Below, in pieces: positions 23,740 through 35,073 of a DNA stretch of 64,000 nt (position 1 is the first letter of the stretch; the number at the start of each line of letters is the position of its first letter). Origin of the DNA: Fen-999 sp044220545 (GTDB taxonomy: Bacteria > Pseudomonadota > Gammaproteobacteria > Burkholderiales > Rhodocyclaceae). Below the pieces are notes generated by a model that was not told the origin of the DNA, searched no databases, and saw only the letters and a program-made list of their open reading frames with translations. The position numbers and the translations under genes were made by a program. The stretch covers positions 1 through 64,000 of the forward strand of contig JBGAQX010000003.1 in the NCBI GenBank assembly GCA_044220545.1, given 5' to 3'.

Positions 23740-24303
23740 ATGAAAACGAGCGTTCTCGCCGCGACACTGGCTGGCCTGGCCTTGCTCGCGCCGGTCCGCG
23801 CCGCCGAATACAACGCCATCGCCGCCGACAAGAGCAGCCTGACCTTCGTGTACAAGCAGATGGGCGTGCCGGTGGAAGGCCGCTTCAGGAAATTCGCCGC
23901 CCAGATCAGCTTCGACCCGGCCAGGCCCGAGGCCGGCAAGGCGGCCCTCGATGTCGATCTCGCCAGCATCGATGCCGGTTCCCCGGAGGCCGATGACGAA
24001 GTGGCGGGCAAGGCCTGGTTCAACACCAGGAGTTTTCCCCAGGCCCGATTCGTCTCCAGCGGCGTCAAGGCGCTGGGTGGCAACAGGTATGAAGTCAGCG
24101 GCAAGATGACCATCAAGGGCCGTACCCAGGACGTGTCGGCGCCGTTCACCCTTACGCCGCAAGGCGGTGGGGCCGTGGTCGACGGCGCGTTCGTGCTCAA
24201 GCGCGCCGACTTTGCCATCGGCGAGGGCGCCTGGGCCGACTTCGGCACCGTCGCCAATGAAATTCAGATCAAGTTCCGCTTCCTGGCCAGCGCCGGGAAG
24301 TAA
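23740..24303 (+). CDS. yceI: YceI-family periplasmic protein (copy 1)
   Basis: 187-residue secreted lipocalin-like beta-barrel that binds an isoprenoid chain, probably a quinone or carotenoid. Sec signal (about 1-20, cleavage near VRA-AEY), then DKSSLTFVYKQMG and, typical of YceI, the ISGKMTIKG-like turn. Start at 23740 has AAGGAG eight bases upstream; an earlier Met lacks it. Paired with cytochrome b561, it may act in periplasmic electron or quinone handling. Confidence 0.87.
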   Translation: MKTSVLAATLAGLALLAPVRAAEYNAIAADKSSLTFVYKQMGVPVEGRFRKFAAQISFDPARPEAGKAALDVDLASIDAGSPEADDEVAGKAWFNTRSFPQARFVSSGVKALGGNRYEVSGKMTIKGRTQDVSAPFTLTPQGGGAVVDGAFVLKRADFAIGEGAWADFGTVANEIQIKFRFLASAGK

Positions 24304-24339
24304 GTTCATTGCCTCTCACCCACCCCAAGGAGACTCACC

Positions 24340-24906
24340 ATGAAACAGATCGCCCTGCTTGCCGCTGTCGCCGCCCTCTCGGCCCCGGCGTTAGCCGCCC
24401 CGGAGACCTACGTCATCGACAACAACCACACTTTTCCGACCTTCTCCTATAGCCATCTTGGCTTTTCGATCCAGGCCAGCCGCTTCAACAAGACCAGCGG
24501 CAAGATCGTGCTGGACAAGGCCGCCCGGACCGGTTCGGTGGATGTCGTCATCGACATGAAGTCGGTCGATACCGGCTCGACCGCGTTCAACGAACACATC
24601 CAGAGCGAAGACTATCTCGACACCGCGAAGTACCCCACCGCCACCTTCAAGTCGACCGGCGTCAAGTTCGACGGCGACAAGCCGGTGACCGTCGACGGCA
24701 CCCTGACCATGAAAGGCGTGACCAAGCCGGTAACGCTGACCATCACAGGCTTCCAGGCCAAGCCCCATCCCATGGCGAAGAGGGACGCCATCGGCGCCAA
24801 CGCCACCACCACGGTCAAACGCACGGAATTCAACGCCGGCAAGAACGTCCCCCATGTCGGCGACGATGTCACCATCACCATCGCCATCGAAGCCGTCAAG
24901 GAATAA
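24340..24906 (+). CDS. yceI: YceI-family periplasmic protein (copy 2)
   Basis: 188-residue paralogue of the gene 36 bp upstream, closer to classical YceI: signal 1-20 (ALAAPE cleavage region), DNNHTFPTFSYSHLG, then TLTMKGVTKPV and the VKRTEFNAGKN region. Good ribosome site (AAGGAG). The two copies differ enough that they are not a recent duplication. Confidence 0.9.
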   Translation: MKQIALLAAVAALSAPALAAPETYVIDNNHTFPTFSYSHLGFSIQASRFNKTSGKIVLDKAARTGSVDVVIDMKSVDTGSTAFNEHIQSEDYLDTAKYPTATFKSTGVKFDGDKPVTVDGTLTMKGVTKPVTLTITGFQAKPHPMAKRDAIGANATTTVKRTEFNAGKNVPHVGDDVTITIAIEAVKE

Positions 24907-24938
24907 GCTACGCAACCCAACTCGCCAGGAGAACCACC

Positions 24939-25178
24939 ATGACCGAACCGATCATCGCCCAGAAGTCACCCTTCCCCGTCGATGTGGAAGCCGGCAAGAG
25001 CTACTGGTGGTGCGCCTGCGGCAAGAGCAAGACACAGCCGTTCTGCGATGGCAGCCACCAGGGAAGCGGCTTCAATCCGCTGGAGTACAAGGCCGAGAAA
25101 TCGGGCACCGTCTATTTCTGTGGCTGCAAACATGGCAAGAACGGTGCCCTGTGCGACGGCACCCATCAGAAGCTGTAA
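24939..25178 (+). CDS. Double CDGSH iron-sulfur protein
   Basis: 79-residue protein with two CDGSH-type [2Fe-2S] motifs: Cys25, Cys27, Cys36, His40, and Cys61, Cys63, Cys72, His76. This 3Cys-1His ligation is that of the mitoNEET family; two motifs in one small chain are usual in bacteria. It has a ribosome site (AGGAG) and lies 32 bp after yceI. A redox or Fe-S transfer role is likely but unproven. Confidence 0.9.
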   Translation: MTEPIIAQKSPFPVDVEAGKSYWWCACGKSKTQPFCDGSHQGSGFNPLEYKAEKSGTVYFCGCKHGKNGALCDGTHQKL

Positions 25179-25250
25179 ACCGGAGGCCACCACCGGCGAA
25201 TCTGCAATCGGGGCCTCAGTTGCCGAATTCGCGAGCCCGGCGAGACTGAT

Positions 25251-26222
25251 ATGGACCGTACCGAACGCTTCTACAAGATCGAGCAACTGCTCCACGAATA
25301 CCGGTTCGCCACCTTCGAGCAGGTACGGGAAGCGCTCGGCGTTTCCCGGGCGACGGTCAAACGCGATCTCCAGTACCTGCGCGACCGGATGAATGCGCCC
25401 ATCGTTTTCAACCGCGACGCGGGCGGCTACCACTTCGCGACGCCGGAAAAATACGCGCCGAAGTTCGAGTTGCCCGGCCTCTGGTTCAACGCCTCCGAGA
25501 TCCATGCCCTGCTGATGATGCAAAGCCTCCTCGAAGGTGTTCAGCCGGGCCTGCTGGGGCCGCACATCGCCCCGCTCCAGACCCGCCTGAAAAGCTTGTT
25601 GGGCAGCCAGGACGACGCGCCGGCCGACGTCGCCAGGCGCATCCGCATTGTCCATGCGGCCAAGCGCAACGCCGACCTCAAGTACTTCGACCTGATCGCC
25701 TCGACCTTGCTGAAGCGCCGGCGCCTGCTCATCCGCCATTGGCATCGCGGCACCGACCGGGAAACAGAGCGGGAGGTCTCCCCCCAGCGCCTGATCTACT
25801 ATCGGGACAACTGGTATCTCGATTCCTGGTGCCACCTGCGCGACGAGGTCCGAAGCTTCGCCGTCGACGCGATTCGGCACGCCACCCTGGTCGACCGCCG
25901 CGCCAAGGAAGTCGCCAAGCGCGAACTGGACGGGATTCTGGGCGCCGGCTATGGAATATTTTCCGGCGCCAAGATCGAATGGGCGAAACTGAAATTCTCG
26001 CCGGCGCGGGCTCGCTGGGTGTCAGCCGAGCAGTGGCACCCGGACCAGAAAGCGTCATTCGACCAGGACGGCAACTACCTGCTGCAAGTGCCTTACGCGA
26101 ACCCGACGGAGTTGGTCATGGACATCCTGCGCCACGGCGCAAGCGTCGAAGTGCTCGCGCCCGCCGCCCTCAAGAGCGCGGTGCGTGCCGAGCTGGACGC
26201 CGCCCGCGGCCGGTATGCCTGA
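25251..26222 (+). CDS. YafY-type WYL-domain transcription regulator
   Basis: 323 residues: N-terminal winged helix (about 1-60, TFEQVREALGVSRATVKRDL) and a WYL domain (about 135-225, with RLIYYRDNWYLDSWC), then a C-terminal extension. WYL domains sense ligands, often nucleic acids or nucleotides. No obvious target is adjacent; the CDGSH gene ends 72 bp upstream on the same strand. Confidence 0.85.
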   Translation: MDRTERFYKIEQLLHEYRFATFEQVREALGVSRATVKRDLQYLRDRMNAPIVFNRDAGGYHFATPEKYAPKFELPGLWFNASEIHALLMMQSLLEGVQPGLLGPHIAPLQTRLKSLLGSQDDAPADVARRIRIVHAAKRNADLKYFDLIASTLLKRRRLLIRHWHRGTDRETEREVSPQRLIYYRDNWYLDSWCHLRDEVRSFAVDAIRHATLVDRRAKEVAKRELDGILGAGYGIFSGAKIEWAKLKFSPARARWVSAEQWHPDQKASFDQDGNYLLQVPYANPTELVMDILRHGASVEVLAPAALKSAVRAELDAARGRYA

Positions 26223-26276
26223 ATCCGCCGCATGGCGCGAATGACGGCGCTCCTCGGCGGCGGTATCATGGCGGCC

Positions 26277-26915
26277 ATGCTCAATATCGAAATCGTTTCC
26301 GACGTCGTCTGCCCCTGGTGCTTCATCGGCAAGCGCAGACTGGCCACCGCCCTCGCCCTGGTACGACAGGACGCCCCCGACTTGCGCTGCCGGACGATCT
26401 GGCGGCCCTTCTTTCTCAACCCGGACACCCCGCCCGAAGGGGAACCCTACCTGCCGTTCCTGGAACGCAAGTTTGGCGGCCGCGCTCAGGTGGAAGCCAT
26501 TTTCGACCGGGTTCGCGCGGCGGGCGCGCCCTACGGCATCGAGTACGCCTTCGAAAAGATCGAGCGGCGGGCAAACACACTGAAGGCCCACCGTCTGCTG
26601 CATTGGGCGCAGCAACAAGGCGATGCGGATGCCTTGGTGGAGCGGCTGTTCGCGGCCAACTTCCAGCGCGGCGAGCATGTCGGCGATCCGGCCGTGCTGG
26701 TGGCCTGCGCAGCCGAGTGCGGCTATGACGCTCAGGCCGTCGAGGCCTATCTGGCCTCGGATCAGGACGCGGACCTGGTCCGGCAACGCGAAGCCGAAGC
26801 GCGTCAACGGGGCATCAGCATGGTGCCGACCTTCATTCTCGATGGCCAGCAGATCATCGTCGGCGCCGAAGATCCACGCTTGCTGGCCGAAGCCATCCTC
26901 AAGTTGCCACGCTAG
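26277..26915 (+). CDS. FrnE-like DsbA-family thioredoxin-fold protein
   Basis: 212-residue cytoplasmic DsbA-family protein of the FrnE / 2-hydroxychromene-2-carboxylate isomerase group. The active site is CPWC in EIVSDVVCPWCFIG near the N-terminus; the cis-proline region is GISMVPTFILDG. No signal peptide. The start is uncertain: an ATG three codons upstream (26268) is also possible. Probably a disulfide isomerase or GST-kappa-like enzyme. Confidence 0.8.
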   Translation: MLNIEIVSDVVCPWCFIGKRRLATALALVRQDAPDLRCRTIWRPFFLNPDTPPEGEPYLPFLERKFGGRAQVEAIFDRVRAAGAPYGIEYAFEKIERRANTLKAHRLLHWAQQQGDADALVERLFAANFQRGEHVGDPAVLVACAAECGYDAQAVEAYLASDQDADLVRQREAEARQRGISMVPTFILDGQQIIVGAEDPRLLAEAILKLPR

Positions 26916-26938
26916 GCCCGCCGGGGCGCGCTGTTCCG

Positions 26939-27955
26939 ATGCGTATCGAGTCCATTCGCCAGCGCCTCCGTGCCTCGGGCGCGAAGCCCTGCCATGAAGA
27001 ACGCATGCTGCGCGACTGGACCAACGGCAGGCCGTTGCATAGTGAGGTCTGCGCGCCCGAGCGTCTGCCGCCGCTCACAGTCCGGGCGGCATTGCCACAG
27101 ATCACCGCCGAGCTGTCGGCGCTCGCTCGCGTGCGCTCCGAGCATGGCGGGGATGACGGCTCGTCGCGCCTGCTGGTGGAATTGGCCGACGGCCAGACGG
27201 TGGAAACCGTGCTGCTGCCGCGTGATGGCCTCTGTGTCTCCACCCAGGTCGGCTGCGCGGTCGGCTGTGTCTTCTGCATGACCGGCCGGGATGGCCTGCA
27301 ACGCCAGCTCGGCAGCGCCGAAATCGTCGCCCAGGTCGTACTCGGCCGCACGCGGCGGCCCGTCAGGAAGGTCGTATTCATGGGCATGGGCGAGCCGGCG
27401 CACAACATGGACAATGTGCTCGAGGCGATCGACTTGCTCGGCACGACCGGCGGCATCGGCCACAAGAACCTGGTCTTCTCGACGGTCGGCGACCGGCGCG
27501 TCTTCGAACGGCTGCCGCGGGGCACGGTCAAGCCGGCGCTGGCGCTTTCGCTGCATTCGACGCGCGCCGATCTGCGCGCCCGATTGTTGCCCCGCGCGCC
27601 GCGCATCGACCCGGCTGAACTGGTGGAACTCGGCGAAACCTACGCCCGTGCCACCGGTTATCCGATCCAGTATCAATGGACGCTGCTCGAAGGTGTCAAT
27701 GACGGCGACGACGAACTGGCGGGGATCGTTCGCCTTCTTGCGGGGAAGTACGCGGTAATGAACCTGATCCCGTACAACTCGATCGATGGCCTCACCTTTC
27801 GCCGCCCATCTTGGGAGCGTGCCGCCGCGATGTCGCTGCATTTGTACCGGCACGGCATCCTGAGCAAACTGCGCCAGTCGGCCGGCCAGGACATCGACGG
27901 CGGCTGCGGCCAACTGCGCGCACGTAGGGTCGGGACGGTCGCGGCACTGACCTGA
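26939..27955 (+). CDS. RlmN/Cfr-family radical SAM enzyme (probable rRNA methyltransferase paralogue)
   Basis: 338-residue radical SAM protein with the 4Fe-4S motif CxxxCxxC (Cys106, Cys110, Cys113). The two mechanistic cysteines of the RlmN/Cfr reaction are Cys99 (GLCVSTQ) and Cys323 (DIDGGCGQL). Further family segments are VFMGMGEPAHNMDN and LSLHSTRADLRARLLP. It lacks the longer N-terminal accessory domain of true RlmN and has HKNLVFSTVGD where RlmN has a variant, so it is probably a second family member rather than the housekeeping enzyme. Its RNA target is unknown. Confidence 0.78.
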   Translation: MRIESIRQRLRASGAKPCHEERMLRDWTNGRPLHSEVCAPERLPPLTVRAALPQITAELSALARVRSEHGGDDGSSRLLVELADGQTVETVLLPRDGLCVSTQVGCAVGCVFCMTGRDGLQRQLGSAEIVAQVVLGRTRRPVRKVVFMGMGEPAHNMDNVLEAIDLLGTTGGIGHKNLVFSTVGDRRVFERLPRGTVKPALALSLHSTRADLRARLLPRAPRIDPAELVELGETYARATGYPIQYQWTLLEGVNDGDDELAGIVRLLAGKYAVMNLIPYNSIDGLTFRRPSWERAAAMSLHLYRHGILSKLRQSAGQDIDGGCGQLRARRVGTVAALT

Positions 27956-28084
27956 ATCGGCGGCAAGGCGCACTCCAGGCAGGAAAACCGCATTGGTAAC
28001 AATCTGTTGCAAATTGCCGTTGAACTCGGCGCCGGCAATACCATCTACTTGTTGTCCGAACCACAACGAGTGGAGAGTTGCTTG

Positions 28085-28144
28085 ATGAAATCCGCCACCA
28101 TTGAAAAATTTCTTGCCGATTCACGCCGCTACCTGAACAGTTAG
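28085..28144 (+). CDS. Possible 19-residue leader peptide
   Basis: A tiny open frame (MKSATIEKF..., ending in RRYLNS) with GGAG upstream, followed by two tandem hairpins and then the 63-residue gene. The arrangement resembles a leader-peptide attenuator, but no run of one amino acid marks what it would sense. Could be chance. Confidence 0.25.
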   Translation: MKSATIEKFLADSRRYLNS

Positions 28145-28162
28145 GGTAAAACCTCCCCATAG

Positions 28163-28215
28163 ATGGTCGGTTTCCTCCCTCCGACCATCCGAAGGCCCCT
28201 GTTATCGGGGCCTTC
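28163..28215 (+). promoter_or_regulatory. Two tandem hairpins upstream of a small gene
   Basis: First stem 28163-28170/28181-28188 (ATGGTCGG / CCGACCAT, 8 bp). Second stem 28191-28199/28207-28215 (GAAGGCCCC / GGGGCCTTC, 9 bp, 7-base loop). Only three bases separate them. The second looks like an intrinsic terminator but is followed by GTCATTCC rather than T. They fill the gap before the 63-residue gene. Confidence 0.5.
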
Positions 28216-28242
28216 GTCATTCCAGGGAGACAGGAGTCAACG

Positions 28243-28434
28243 ATGACCTCGCAATCCATGAGCCTCATGGACATCCTCACCCCGCCCGGCAATCCCTGGT
28301 TGGCGGACATTGCGCGACGCAAGACCGACTTGCCGACCGGCGTGCGTATCGTGCGCTTCAGCGAAGCGGACGACGAAACCGGCGCCGAGGCGAGCGGCAC
28401 GGAAGCACCCGAGGCGCCGAAGCGGCGGAAATAG
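28243..28434 (+). CDS. Small hypothetical protein
   Basis: 63 residues, start preceded by ACAGGAG. It begins with an uncharged amphipathic stretch (SLMDILTPPGNPWLADIARR) and ends in an acidic segment with a basic tail (PKRRK). No known family. It ends 14 bp before the FAH-family gene on the same strand and may be co-transcribed. The strong ribosome site and leader structure argue that it is real. Confidence 0.5.
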   Translation: MTSQSMSLMDILTPPGNPWLADIARRKTDLPTGVRIVRFSEADDETGAEASGTEAPEAPKRRK

Positions 28435-28448
28435 CGGACAGCCGCGGG

Positions 28449-29225
28449 ATGACGACCGTCAGCCACTGGCTGCGCTTCAGTCTCGATGGGGCCGATCGCT
28501 TCGGCACCCTGAGTGGCGATACCGTGACCGAATGGTCCGGTGATCTGTTCGCCGGCGCCGAGGCGACGGATCGCCGCCACGCCTTGGCCGATCTGCGCCT
28601 GCTGACACCGTGTCGGCCAAGCAAGCTGATCGGGCTGTGGAACAACTCCAGGGAGAGGGCCGCCCGGGAAAATCTGCCCGAACCAGCCCACCCGCCCTAC
28701 TTCTTGAAGAGTCCCGGTAGCTATGCCAGCCATGGCGAAGCAATCCATCGTCCGGCCGGCTATGACGGCCAGGTCGTGTTCGAGGCCGAGTTGGGCATCG
28801 TCATCGGCAAACGCTGCGCCGCTGTCTCGGTGGCGGCCGCCCCGGCGACGATCTTCGGCTATACCTGCGTCAATGACGTCACCGCCCGCGATCTGTTGCG
28901 TCTCGATCCGACCTTCGTCCATTGGACCCGCGCCAAGAGCTTCGACGGCTTCGGCGTTTTCGGGCCGGTAATCGCCCGCGGCCTCGACCCGGCGGACTTG
29001 CGCATTCGCGCCGTGATCTCGGGCCAGGAGCGGCAGAACTATCCGGTCAGCGACATGTTTTTCTCGCCCTTTGAAATTGTCAGCCGACTGTCGCACGACA
29101 TGACCCTGGAACCCGGCGACGTGATTGCCTGCGGCACGGGAGTCGGGGCCGGACCGATGCGGTCTGGCGACACCGTGGAGATCGCCATCGACGGCGTGGG
29201 GCGACTGATCAACCTGTTCGGCTGA
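28449..29225 (+). CDS. FAH-family enzyme (fumarylacetoacetate hydrolase fold)
   Basis: 258-residue enzyme of the FAH superfamily, which splits or decarboxylates acyl-pyruvate-type compounds in aromatic degradation. The divalent-metal acidic residues lie in VFEAELGIVIGK (ExE) and in GYTCVNDVTARD; the WTRAKSFDGFGVFGP segment is typical. The exact reaction cannot be told: 2-oxohept-3-enedioate isomerase, acylpyruvase and oxaloacetate decarboxylase are all known in this family. It is not next to the catechol operon. Confidence 0.82.
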   Translation: MTTVSHWLRFSLDGADRFGTLSGDTVTEWSGDLFAGAEATDRRHALADLRLLTPCRPSKLIGLWNNSRERAARENLPEPAHPPYFLKSPGSYASHGEAIHRPAGYDGQVVFEAELGIVIGKRCAAVSVAAAPATIFGYTCVNDVTARDLLRLDPTFVHWTRAKSFDGFGVFGPVIARGLDPADLRIRAVISGQERQNYPVSDMFFSPFEIVSRLSHDMTLEPGDVIACGTGVGAGPMRSGDTVEIAIDGVGRLINLFG

Positions 29226-29249
29226 CGTCACGGACAATTGACCAGGAAG

Positions 29250-29633
29250 ATGTCCGTTCCGTCCTGTCCCTGCGGCTCGGGCCTCGCGCTGGCCGACTGT
29301 TGCGGACGCTGGCATGCCGGGGCCGCCGCGCCTGATGCCGAGAGGCTGATGCGCTCGCGCTATGCGGCCTACGTACTCAGGCTGGAGGACTACCTGCTGG
29401 CCACCTGGGCACCGGAAACCCGCCCGATGTCGCTCGACCTGACCATGGAGCCGTCGCCGAAGTGGCTGGGGCTCGAGATAAGGCAGTATCGGCAAACCGG
29501 CCCGGACAGCGGAACGGTAGAATTCGTCGCCCGTTACCGCGTCGCCGGCCGCGCCCATCGGTTGCACGAGACGAGCCGCTTCGTCCGGCAAGACCAGCGC
29601 TGGTTCTATGTCGACGGCGACATCGCCGACTGA
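29250..29633 (+). CDS. YchJ-like SEC-C motif protein (UPF0225)
   Basis: 127-residue protein with an N-terminal SEC-C zinc motif (CPCGSG, then CCGRW) followed by an NTF2-like domain (about 25-125). The family is widespread and of unknown function. ATG at 29250 is preferred over a TTG four codons upstream, although spacing to AGGA is short. It ends 43 bp before parE. Confidence 0.82.
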   Translation: MSVPSCPCGSGLALADCCGRWHAGAAAPDAERLMRSRYAAYVLRLEDYLLATWAPETRPMSLDLTMEPSPKWLGLEIRQYRQTGPDSGTVEFVARYRVAGRAHRLHETSRFVRQDQRWFYVDGDIAD

Positions 29634-29676
29634 CCGCCGACCGGCTGATACTGGCACCGATCCTCACACGTCACCC

Positions 29677-31656
<1,980 letters not shown>

Positions 31657-31672
31657 GCCGAAGCTTGCCGCG

Positions 31673-32392
31673 CTACTCTCGCGAAGGCCCCAGTAGCGCC
31701 AGTTCGGCCGCTTCAAGGTAGCGCCACTCGCCTTCCGCGAGCCCCAGAGATTCCAGCGCCAAGCCGCCAATGGCCGTTCGGCACAAGGCGACGCAGTGGT
31801 TGCCGGCGGCCGCCAGCATGCGTTTCACCTGATGGTACTTGCCTTGATCGACGATGATCTCCAGCCGGTACGCATCCAGTTGACGCGCTTCGGCCATCAG
31901 TGGCGCCGGTTCGTCGATCAGCTTTACGCCAGCCTGCAATTGCGCCAACAGTCGCGGCGTGACGGGGTCGTGGGTGGTGGCGACATAGATCTTCGGTACA
32001 TGGCGCTTCGGGTGCGACTGGGCATGAATGAAGGCACCATCGTCCGATAGCAGCAACATGCCGGTGGTGTCGTGATCGAGCCGACCCACCGGCTGGACAT
32101 CGCGCCAGCGGAATTGTTCGGGCAACAGCGTCAGCACGCCGGGATGATGGCTGGGCTTGCGCGAACATTCATAGTTGGCCGGCTTGTTCAGTACAATATA
32201 GAGCTGCTCGCGGTAGGCCCAAGTCTCGTCATCCACGGTGAAGATCAGATTCTCCGTCACCAGTTCGGTATCGAATGCGGTGACAATCTCGCCGGCAATA
32301 GCGACCGCGCCGACGCGAATCAACTGCCGACAGCCCTTGCGGGTACCAAAGCCCTGGGTTTGCAGAATTCTGTCCAGCGTCATCTTCTTCAT
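31673..32392 (-). CDS. RsuA-family 16S rRNA pseudouridine synthase
   Basis: 239 residues: S4-like RNA-binding domain (about 1-60) and pseudouridine synthase domain with the catalytic Asp in VGRLDHDTTGMLLLSDDG. The family forms pseudouridine at position 516 of 16S rRNA. An upstream Met (32425) would add 11 residues encoded by a palindrome; the Met at 32392 fits the family better. Divergent from ybiT with only 44 bp between. Confidence 0.85.
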   Translation of the reverse strand: MKKMTLDRILQTQGFGTRKGCRQLIRVGAVAIAGEIVTAFDTELVTENLIFTVDDETWAYREQLYIVLNKPANYECSRKPSHHPGVLTLLPEQFRWRDVQPVGRLDHDTTGMLLLSDDGAFIHAQSHPKRHVPKIYVATTHDPVTPRLLAQLQAGVKLIDEPAPLMAEARQLDAYRLEIIVDQGKYHQVKRMLAAAGNHCVALCRTAIGGLALESLGLAEGEWRYLEAAELALLGPSRE

Positions 32393-32419
32393 GGCCGGAA
32401 CTCTAACGGAGTTCCGGCC
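32393..32419. promoter_or_regulatory. 27-bp palindrome in the rsuA-like/ybiT intergenic region
   Basis: Perfect 11-bp arms (GGCCGGAACTC / GAGTTCCGGCC) around 5 bases, directly against the start codon of the pseudouridine synthase gene. It fills most of the 44-bp divergent gap. In that gene's mRNA it would fold over the ribosome site; as DNA it could be an operator for both genes. Confidence 0.6.
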
Positions 32420-32436
32420 CAACATAGGATTTCCCA

Positions 32437-34068
<1,632 letters not shown>

Positions 34069-34102
34069 TCGCGCACCGATGCGACCGGACGCAATGTCGT
34101 GC

Positions 34103-35026
34103 TCAGGTCTTGCCGGGCTTGATGGCGCCCTTCAGCCTGGCAAAGCCCTTGACCGCCAGCAAGGCCAGTGCGCCACCAATGACGCCAACCACCACGTCGA
34201 GCATCAGCGCCACGATGCCGCCGAACAGGCCGGTGCCGGCGGCAAGCTGTTCAATGCCGTGATGCGCCGCGGGAATTCCGTGGGCAAGGATGCCGCCACC
34301 GACCATGAACATCGCCGCGGTGCCGACCACCGTCAGCGCCTTCATCAGCTTCGGCGCGGCGAGCAGCAGCCCCTTGCCGATGATCCGCGCCGTCGCATTG
34401 GCCTTTTGCAGCAGATGCATGCCGAGATCGTCCATCTTGACGATGCCGGCGACGAAGCCATAGACGCCGGCCGTCATGATTACGCCTATCCCGGCCAGCA
34501 CCGCCAATTGGGTGGCGAAAGGCTGCCCAGCCACCGTGCCCAGCGCGATGACGATGATTTCCGCCGACAGCACGAAGTCGGTGCGGATGGCGCCCTTGAT
34601 CTTGTCGGCCTCGAACGCGGCCAGATCGACGGTCTCGTCGGCCACGGCGGCCAGTTCCTCGGCATGGTGGGCGGCATCGGCATCGGGACCGTGCAGCCAT
34701 CTATGCGCCAGCTTCTCGACGCCTTCGAGGCAGAGATAGAAGCCGCCCAGCATCAACAGCGGCGTCACCGCCCAAGGAATGAAGGCGCTGATCGCCAGCG
34801 CGGCCGGCACCAGAATCAGCTTGTTCTTCAGCGAGCCGACCGCCACCGCCCAGACCACCGGCAGTTCGCGCTCGGCCCGCACGCCGGCAACCTGCTGCGC
34901 GTTCAAGGCGAGGTCGTCGCCCAGCACACCGGCCGTCTTCTTGGCGGCCACCTTGGTCATCAGGGCGACATCGTCGAGAACCGTCGCGATATCGTCGAGC
35001 AGGGCAAGCAGACTGGCTCCGGCCAT
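34103..35026 (-). CDS. DUF808 family membrane protein (YedI-like)
   Basis: 307-residue inner-membrane protein with about six to eight helices. It opens with MAGASLLALLDDIATVLDDVA and continues with AGVLGDDLALN, hallmarks of the YedI/DUF808 family. Its function is not known. The start at 35026 matches the family N-terminus. Confidence 0.85.
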   Translation of the reverse strand: MAGASLLALLDDIATVLDDVALMTKVAAKKTAGVLGDDLALNAQQVAGVRAERELPVVWAVAVGSLKNKLILVPAALAISAFIPWAVTPLLMLGGFYLCLEGVEKLAHRWLHGPDADAAHHAEELAAVADETVDLAAFEADKIKGAIRTDFVLSAEIIVIALGTVAGQPFATQLAVLAGIGVIMTAGVYGFVAGIVKMDDLGMHLLQKANATARIIGKGLLLAAPKLMKALTVVGTAAMFMVGGGILAHGIPAAHHGIEQLAAGTGLFGGIVALMLDVVVGVIGGALALLAVKGFARLKGAIKPGKT

Positions 35027-35073
35027 GGGGCGCTTTCTTTCCGAATCAAAACCCCATTCTATTGGCCGAATCG

